This document shows positions 7,401 through 11,452 of a stretch of DNA of 13,931 nucleotides, piece after piece. The stretch comes from Lentisphaerota bacterium (lineage in GTDB: Bacteria; Verrucomicrobiota; Lentisphaeria; Oligosphaerales; Oligosphaeraceae), in assembly GCA_012800625.1 (NCBI GenBank), contig JAAZIY010000139.1:1-13931 (forward strand). The letters run 5' to 3'. The position numbers and the translations under genes are program-made. The notes below the pieces were generated by a model. That model was not told where the DNA came from. It saw only the letters and a program-made list of their open reading frames with translations, and searched no databases. Positions within the stretch are counted from its first letter, which is position 1; each line of letters begins with the position of its first letter.

Positions 7401-7706
7401 CTTGGAAAACACCTTGTGCAGACGGATACGGTACATGGCCTCCCTGGCCTGGAATTCAAGCCGCCCCAGCGGGCTGTCCAAGTCCAAATGCAGACCCTCA
7501 GCCAAGACCCCGCTGAATAGACTGACGCGAAGCCAGTCTATGCGGCAATGCGCCTGCTCGGAGGAAAAACGTCGCGCCACCAAGCCGCGGAACAATGCGC
7601 TGGAGCTGCCCAGACGCAATAACAGCTCCAGGGTAAGAATGCCAATCAGCGGCACTAATACACAGAGACGCAATGCCTTGCGCTGCTTTTTGATAAAATT
7701 GAACAT
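4443..7706 (-). CDS. AsmA-like (TamB/YhdP-type) envelope protein, 1,087 aa
   Basis: A large protein with one N-terminal membrane anchor (about residues 11-31, a Leu/Ile/Val-rich run after a basic KKQRK cluster). More than 1,000 residues of repetitive beta-strand-like, alternating hydrophobic/polar sequence follow. The last ~155 residues read like an AsmA C-terminal region: a GGGHFKL... strand, hydrophobic LLHNLASLLSLGF, the Gly-rich FATDGTIIALHGDGEY strand pair, and a closing FDAELRGSIKKPEWKI. Known relatives (AsmA, YhdP, TamB) are anchored in the inner membrane and span the periplasm; they are implicated in lipid movement to the outer membrane. The function here is inferred from that resemblance. 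The start is uncertain: TTG (7709) and ATG (7706) are adjacent and neither has a clear Shine-Dalgarno. It appears monocistronic and is bracketed by direct repeats. The upstream spacer carries three strong hairpins. Confidence 0.8.
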   Translation of the reverse strand: MFNFIKKQRKALRLCVLVPLIGILTLELLLRLGSSSALFRGLVARRFSSEQAHCRIDWLRVSLFSGVLAEGLHLDLDSPLGRLEFQAREAMYRIRLHKVFSKALSLKNLRFRHAELSLLNEAGHPILRCRQLAFSARLQNPQQLALMLSFRQNGIRVNGAALLDNASELPTLLARRPAGKERDYQKVLALLEKFQAYFEHCEFGENDTRLAFNCSSDLRSWQALELDGDFDLNYGQLGPVMVQKQRGRFKLRQQVFELYDLLWIFENNERLQASGSIDFKSQNVSADFQGRLAPETLLSLAGGGQMPWPAFIHCPLPMSFKGKLSIPGLDLQNFDLQLDSSLRALSIYDSRFQFAKASLRLHEQSLEFNELLLAKDYRGNKTIGGTLKWDFARQLLSGDIQARMNLYELLEEQGWGRQLQALQHFDDLQLEASLLPSEPDWRKWRLKASLREAQAQVFGLRLEDLVLPLSLEDESIYINDASAKLRQNGSQDLLLQGRIDLQDLLASKQLPAEMKLELRKESEGEGEAEEILSTQAGCRLDLQKNSLEIFDGQANLVPELLLQVFREQFERLYASIDEMIAGSRKMSLQYSLPEFDLRQPSSWLLLLQMQARDARFRNLRIHQMQAEAQINARNASFRRIQAQVDQDEELELDLFIDFKAPSLRVANAFVKARPELFDAFIFNEEASRIYALLWQNVRWDQEQPPKISIPELFFWEDPLHGKNWQLKIEAGLQLANAFYKDFPLPEAELSLLLDLPESLLIEPIILKTGHGDIQARMEFSFEGNPHCSFELFESDAPLDSLALLKSIDDDWRDFLELIDIHPQSKVQCQGRFDFSSPMQVQIQGKLLAKELGFRGKLLQNADCTWNYDKDKLFWHVKEAGFYDSRLQNSGYFDFLSRSGESLLKIRGLSLEKAENAFLGEADTERKNSLQGRIDLDGKVAFLQGWADSPLYLEGGGHFKLREADLWQVPLLHNLASLLSLGFLGKGKAASLGSISELEADYTLQGSRVLVNRFATDGTIIALHGDGEYAWDKDKLKFAVKGEALKNVNLLSFMLKPLSWAFDAELRGSIKKPEWKIRSALNRVFDTD

Positions 7707-7767
7707 CAAGCTTACACGCTAATTTAAAACCCGTCCGAAAAGGCCATTACGTAGAAGGACCATTTGT

Positions 7768-7879
7768 GGCGCCCCTACAGGGCGCCGGGTTCGGGGGGTG
7801 GCTTTTACCCAGGGTAAGCGAGGCTCCTGCGGAGCCTCGCTTACCCTGGGCTATCTTAGGTTGCCCCTTCGGGGCACCT
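7768..7879. repeat. triple-hairpin cassette
   Basis: Three stem-loops stand in a row. Stem 1 is 7 bp, 7768-7774 with 7780-7786 (GGCGCCC/GGGCGCC). Stem 2 is a perfect 20-bp stem, 7808-7827 with 7831-7850, with loop TGC and CCCAGGGT at its base. Stem 3 has GCCCC/GGGGC (7863-7867 with 7871-7875) extended by AGGT/ACCT across one bulged T. They lie in the 316-nt gene-free spacer before the AsmA-like gene. From memory, similar CCCAGGGT-based hairpins are scattered in spacers of several anaerobe and PVC-type genomes; that is unverified. The cassette could be a mobile repeat relic or an RNA-level structural element. No open frame crosses it. Confidence 0.8.
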
Positions 7880-7898
7880 AATGGACAGATTTTTAAAA

Positions 7899-8017
7899 AA
7901 AATTAAAATTTCGCCAAAAAATTGCGTTTTTATGCAATTTCATCGAGTTTTTCTGCTTTGTCCGGCTCCCTTTTCCCAACAAACCAAAACGGGCAAGCGG
8001 CTTATGTGGCGGCGCAG
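7899..8017 (+). repeat. ~119-bp direct repeat, copy 2
   Basis: Matches 4189-4307, with a 50-bp identical block at 7957-8006 and frame-shifting single-base differences elsewhere. The hairpin arm that follows in copy 1 has decayed here (CTTATGTGGCGGCGC). The copy ends 8 nt from the stop of the 144-aa gene, and a copy end may have reached that gene's 3' flank. With the hairpin cassette it fills the 7710-8025 spacer. Confidence 0.85.
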
Positions 8018-8025
8018 CCTGCTGC

Positions 8026-8460
8026 TCAGCTCGCATCGTCAGGGGCCTTGAGGATGGAGTCCGCACCCTCGTCAAGCGCCTGACAGATAAATCTCACATA
8101 GCCTTGACGGCCATGACGCTTGATCCAGGTATTGACCGATTTGATCAGGCGTTTCAGACATTCGAGCAACTCGGAGAGGCCGATTGGCACAGTGGAAACC
8201 TGCTTTTTAGGGGCTTTGCGCCTGCCCAGCAGCTCCTCGCAAACCGGCTGCAACAGATCAAAAATCTCCTGCTCATGAGCCTCCAGCCTTTGCAGGCGGA
8301 GCTTGCGCTCCGGCTTGACTTCAGTCTTATAAATCTCCACCAGATTCTCATACACTCTCAACACGGAGTAATCGCTAAGCTCCGGATGCTGAAGAATATA
8401 GTTTCTGAGCGGCACTTCGATCTTTAACAACTCGACTAAATAGTTGTTTTCGGTATGCAT
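8026..8460 (-). CDS. small helical protein of unknown function (144 aa), lemA operon
   Basis: I do not recognise a family. The protein looks fully helical and soluble, with no signal peptide or membrane segment. It has alternating Leu-rich and charged stretches, for example LVELLKIEVPLRNYIL near the N-terminus, and a basic middle (KPERKLRLQRLE, RRKAPKK). A conserved-looking end (RHGRQGYVRFICQAL) precedes the C-terminus. The ATG at 8460 is chosen because CAGGAG lies 10 nt upstream, inside the last codons of the DUF3137-like gene. Only one base separates that gene's stop (8462-8464) from this ATG, so the two are almost surely co-translated from one mRNA. A longer reading frame upstream of 8460 is open but would overlap the neighbour by over 300 bp. 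A role with LemA and the membrane protein is inferred from position only. Confidence 0.8.
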   Translation of the reverse strand: MHTENNYLVELLKIEVPLRNYILQHPELSDYSVLRVYENLVEIYKTEVKPERKLRLQRLEAHEQEIFDLLQPVCEELLGRRKAPKKQVSTVPIGLSELLECLKRLIKSVNTWIKRHGRQGYVRFICQALDEGADSILKAPDDAS

Positions 8461-8461
8461 A

Positions 8462-10201
8462 TCAAATTTTCTCCTGCAGAAAAGAAACGATTTTACGTCT
8501 ATAGGCTCTGCTGCGATTACTATTTTGCCAGGCGGGCAGCTCAGCGCCCCAGCTCGGCTTGGCGCTATAGGCATCCTTGATCGAGCTTGCATCCTGTTCG
8601 GAGAGTTCGAGCCGGCTGCTTTTCTCCACCGGCAAATACTCGGTCCAATAGACCGGGATTTTATGCAGCCTGCCGTCTCCGCCCAAGGCGCTATGATACT
8701 CGACACGTTTTTCGCCCTTGTAACCCAAGGCCCGCAGCTCCCAGATTGACAGCGCGCCCTGGCGTTCGACAAAGCGGCTTTTCAGGATGCTGTTGCTGAT
8801 GCAGAACGGGTGCTCGAATTTGTCCTCGCCCAGATAGTTGGCCAGCGACTCGCATTCCCAGGCGCAGGCCCGCTTGGCCTGCTCCTGGCCATAGATGCTT
8901 CCCTGGCTCCTGACTTGCTGATAGACCGGTATGGCCAGCAAGGGGGCCAGCGCAAAGTAGAGCACCTTGAAGTATTCGGCATTGTGACGCAGAAAAAACT
9001 GCCGCGCCTTGGCCAAGTTGTAGTCATGAAACTTGCGCGGATTGCTGTCCAGTGAAAAATCCTGCAGATGCCTGGGAAAGAGCAGATTTATCTTGCGGTT
9101 CTTAAAAAAGTGGAAGTTATCGCCATAGCCCACCTTGCGGTCCTGCAGCAGCTTCAGCATCTGCTGCTGCGCCAGGGCGGTGAACAGCAGTCTGAACTCG
9201 ACCTCGTGATCGCGGTCCTTGGCATTGAAAAGCAGCTCGAACTCCTCGTTGGCCATCATGGTGTACTCGGAGGCATCATCAAGATTGCGCGAAAACGCCT
9301 TCAGCTTGCCAAGCTGATGACGGCGCTGCAAGCCTTGTAAAAACCCCTTGTCCTTGCCGGAAAGCTTCGAGGGCGAACGCGAAAAACTCAGGTTCGGGGC
9401 GGCATCATTGCCGTAGACCAGAAAGTGGCGGCGCTCATACAGGGGTACGGGTTTGCTGCAACTCGCGCTCAGGGTCTGAGTCCTGCTGACATAGTAAAAC
9501 CTGCCGTCCTTGTCGCGCATTCTCTGCCGCCAGGAAATATTGATCTGCCCCACATAGGTCTTGCTGCCCCAGTTCATCTCCTGCAACTCGCCGAAAACAA
9601 AGGGATTCCCGTTGATCTGACCGCTTTGGGCAAATAAAACCGACTGGTCATCGGGGAGCTGCTCCTCCAGCTGAAAATGCCGGGTCAGTTCGAGCAGCCT
9701 AGCCTGGTTGAAATATGGGTCGAACTGCAGGCGCGGCACCGTCTGCTCGATGATCTTCAGCGTCAGGTCCCAGTCATAGAGCCGGTTTAATGGCTCCATC
9801 TGTTTCCATGCTGTAGCGATATTCTGGCGTATCTGCTTGTCAATCTCGCTAATCTGCCCTCTGACTCTTCGATAGCCCGGATAGGCATACTTAATGATGA
9901 ACACCAGGTCGGCAAGCAGCAACAGCAACCAGGCGGCGTGATGCGCAAAACTGAGCAGCAGCAGTAACAAGGCAGCGGCAATCAACAGAGTCAAGAAAAG
10001 CTGCCAAAGAAACAAGTTGTTGTTGGCCTGCTGCTTCTGACGCTCAAAATGCTGAATGCTCCGCATAAGCTCGGCGTTAAGCTCCGCATCAACACCGGAC
10101 TGGGCCAAAAGCGCCGCCCAGGCCGCCTCGCTGTGACGGGCAAACTCGGCCTTGAAACGCTGCTCATACTGGTCTAAAGGCTCATAGACATCCAGACTCA
10201 A
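8462..10201 (-). CDS. DUF3137-like membrane protein next to LemA (579 aa)
   Basis: Probably an inner-membrane protein of unknown function. It has a soluble helical N-terminus (1-60), two close membrane segments (about 64-85 and 89-107), a large cytoplasmic-type domain (about 110-410), a third hydrophobic segment (about 411-428) and a 150-residue C-terminal domain with four Cys near 446-467. Residues about 314-385 read like the DUF3137 signature: a NEEFELLFNAKD strand, then VEFRLLFTALAQQQMLKLL, then HFFKNRKINLLF. From memory, DUF3137 genes sometimes neighbour lemA, which fits here. The C-terminal domain after the third hydrophobic segment looks like an addition to the usual family layout. The start is TTG at 10201, overlapping the lemA stop as TTGA, with GGGAG 8 nt upstream. 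The family call is moderate; the reading frame is secure. Confidence 0.8.
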   Translation of the reverse strand: MSLDVYEPLDQYEQRFKAEFARHSEAAWAALLAQSGVDAELNAELMRSIQHFERQKQQANNNLFLWQLFLTLLIAAALLLLLLSFAHHAAWLLLLLADLVFIIKYAYPGYRRVRGQISEIDKQIRQNIATAWKQMEPLNRLYDWDLTLKIIEQTVPRLQFDPYFNQARLLELTRHFQLEEQLPDDQSVLFAQSGQINGNPFVFGELQEMNWGSKTYVGQINISWRQRMRDKDGRFYYVSRTQTLSASCSKPVPLYERRHFLVYGNDAAPNLSFSRSPSKLSGKDKGFLQGLQRRHQLGKLKAFSRNLDDASEYTMMANEEFELLFNAKDRDHEVEFRLLFTALAQQQMLKLLQDRKVGYGDNFHFFKNRKINLLFPRHLQDFSLDSNPRKFHDYNLAKARQFFLRHNAEYFKVLYFALAPLLAIPVYQQVRSQGSIYGQEQAKRACAWECESLANYLGEDKFEHPFCISNSILKSRFVERQGALSIWELRALGYKGEKRVEYHSALGGDGRLHKIPVYWTEYLPVEKSSRLELSEQDASSIKDAYSAKPSWGAELPAWQNSNRSRAYRRKIVSFLQEKI

Positions 10202-10860
10202 AAGAAGCTCTCCCGCGCTCTCTGTTTGGTTTCAGCCGAAGCTGTAAATGGAATGCGGCTGGTATAACCGGCCCGGGCAGCCACAATCATATTGGTGGGC
10301 CAGGCAAAAATGTCGGCGTTCCATTGATTGACGGTGTCGTTGTAAAGACTGCGAGCTGCCGTGATCTCCTTTTGCAGATAGCTGTTTTGCTGCATGGCGT
10401 CGGCGATGGCCGAATGTGCCTTCAGCTCAGGATAAGCCTCTATCTGAGGGAAGAGACGGGCAAAAGAGGCGTCAATGCGGCGTGAAACCTCGTTGCGCTC
10501 GCCCTCCGGAAGCCGCCCACCGCGAAAGGCGGCCACCGACTTCATCACATCCTTGTCCAAGTCTATGGCCTTGGCGACAAGCGGAGCGACATTCTGCAGT
10601 ATCTGCACGCGCTGCTCCAGATAGTTGTCGATCTGAGAGGCGTCAGCCTGGATTTTCTGCTGCAGCTTGCGGAAATAATTGGCCGCGTTAACCTTCATCA
10701 GCAGAAAAATCAAACCCGGCAGAATGCCGCAGACCCAGAGCAGCACCTCGAAAATCAACGAGCCGGCTCCCACTTTTACCGCCAATTGCTTCTCGATGAC
10801 ATTGACGTCGCGACCCTCGGCATTGACATAGCCGCTTAATTCATCTAGTTCATTTGCCAT
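10198..10860 (-). CDS. lemA: LemA family membrane protein (220 aa)
   Basis: LemA proteins are helical-bundle proteins with one N-terminal membrane segment and no settled biochemical role. Here the hydrophobic segment is at residues about 31-54. It is followed by the family pattern: QIDNYLEQRVQILQNVAPLV (about 76-95), D-K-D-V (102-105) and, near the C-terminus, YLQKEITAARSLYNDTVNQWNADIFAWPTNMI (161-192), equivalent to the usual RYNDAVRxYN...FPxNxIA ending. An N-terminal extension of about 30 polar residues precedes the membrane segment and is longer than in the classical family. The ATG at 10860 is chosen because AAGGAGG lies 7 nt upstream; an ATG 27 nt earlier has no such site. First gene of an operon with the DUF3137-like and 144-aa genes, linked by a TTGA stop/start overlap and a 1-nt gap. 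Confidence 0.9.
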   Translation of the reverse strand: MANELDELSGYVNAEGRDVNVIEKQLAVKVGAGSLIFEVLLWVCGILPGLIFLLMKVNAANYFRKLQQKIQADASQIDNYLEQRVQILQNVAPLVAKAIDLDKDVMKSVAAFRGGRLPEGERNEVSRRIDASFARLFPQIEAYPELKAHSAIADAMQQNSYLQKEITAARSLYNDTVNQWNADIFAWPTNMIVAARAGYTSRIPFTASAETKQRARESFF

Positions 10861-10900
10861 TATGTAGCCTCCTTGATAACAGAACAAATGGACAAGTCTG

Positions 10901-10928
10901 AATCTATTGCATAAATAAGCTTTTTCAA
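10901..10928 (-). promoter_or_regulatory. possible promoter of the lemA operon
   Basis: On the minus strand TTGAAA (10923-10928) precedes TAGATT (10901-10906) by 16 nt. The predicted start near 10895 leaves a leader of about 35 nt before the ATG at 10860. The repeat element starts only 20 nt further upstream. This is a weak consensus match, supported by location. Confidence 0.3.
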
Positions 10929-10948
10929 GCAGAACAGTGGAAATCGCT

Positions 10949-11040
10949 TAGACCCAGTCCAAAAAGGGTGTCTGGCAGGATTTTGGACACGAAGACACAC
11001 AAAGGCTACACGAAGACACACAAAGGGCTTATGCGGCGCC
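10949..11040 (+). repeat. dispersed repeat, half-element copy plus hairpin arm
   Basis: TAGACCC...GTCCAAAAAGG...CTGGCAGGA followed by four decamer units (GGACACGAAG, ACACACAAAG, an 11-bp GCTACACGAAG, ACACACAAAG) matches 4101-4176 with few differences. It continues into GGCTTATGCGGCGCC (11026-11040), which is one arm of the 4289-4321 hairpin. The order of decamers and arm equals the reverse strand at 4307-4350. It ends 12 nt from the stop of the PG0541-type gene. No gene is seen in 10861-11052. Confidence 0.8.
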
Positions 11041-11052
11041 TCGTAGCGGCGC

Positions 11053-11355
11053 TTAGATCTCGCCGGTCATTTTTTCCACCGCCAGCTGAAAGGCCTTGAT
11101 ACCCTCATGCATGCCAATCTCATCGCGCAGGCCTTGAATCTCGCGCATCAGCTTTTCGGCCATTTCCTCACTGGTCACCACCATGATGGCGCTGTTGACT
11201 CCGGGCCAGACATTGTCGTCCATCTTCGGCCCGGTGCTCACTCCTCTGCCGGTAAGCCTGGGCCACTGCGTGAAACAGGAAACCCCAAGCCGGTCTATAA
11301 GCTCATGCACTTCGTCATGTATGGAGATGTTAAAAACGATCAGCAACATTTTCAT
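11053..11355 (-). CDS. PG0541-family transporter-associated protein (100 aa)
   Basis: A small soluble protein with a P-II/CutA-like ferredoxin-type pattern. It opens with a hydrophobic strand, MKMLLIVFNI, then a helix HDEVHELIDRLGV. The middle is CFTQWPRLTGRGVSTGP, and WPGVNSAIMVVTSEE (about 50-64) and the final helix AFQLAVEKM complete it. This order and the WPxxNSAI motif match the PG0541-type proteins encoded beside RND efflux pumps, best known from Bacteroidetes. Their role is not established; a regulatory or sensing partner of the pump is the usual guess. The ATG at 11355 has AGGAG 9 nt upstream. It is 97 nt downstream of the RND gene on the same strand, probably in one operon, with a short repeat relic in the gap. 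Confidence 0.85.
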   Translation of the reverse strand: MKMLLIVFNISIHDEVHELIDRLGVSCFTQWPRLTGRGVSTGPKMDDNVWPGVNSAIMVVTSEEMAEKLMREIQGLRDEIGMHEGIKAFQLAVEKMTGEI

Positions 11356-11422
11356 GTCGGTTGACTCCTTTATACTGCGATGCAAGACTTGAGCGGCTAA
11401 AATCACAGCAAAAAATGTAAGT

Positions 11423-11446
11423 TTTTAGTGTGTCTCAGTGTCCAAT
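11423..11446. repeat. short relic of the decamer repeat inside the efflux operon
   Basis: TTTTAGTGTG and TCTCAGTGTC followed by CAATT match two decamer units and the start of the CAAATTGG segment of the 4053-4080 arm. The relic lies in the 97-nt gap between the RND stop (11453) and the PG0541-type gene. Confidence 0.5.
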
Positions 11447-11452
11447 TGCCCC

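Noticed and set aside
7893..8075. 60-aa minus-strand frame through copy 2 of the direct repeat
   Set aside because: It translates repeat sequence and overlaps the end of the 144-aa gene. The matching frame is not kept in copy 1.
8458..8772. Longer 248-aa form of the 144-aa protein
   Set aside because: The extension would overlap the well-supported 579-aa gene by more than 300 bp, while the ATG at 8460 has a good Shine-Dalgarno.
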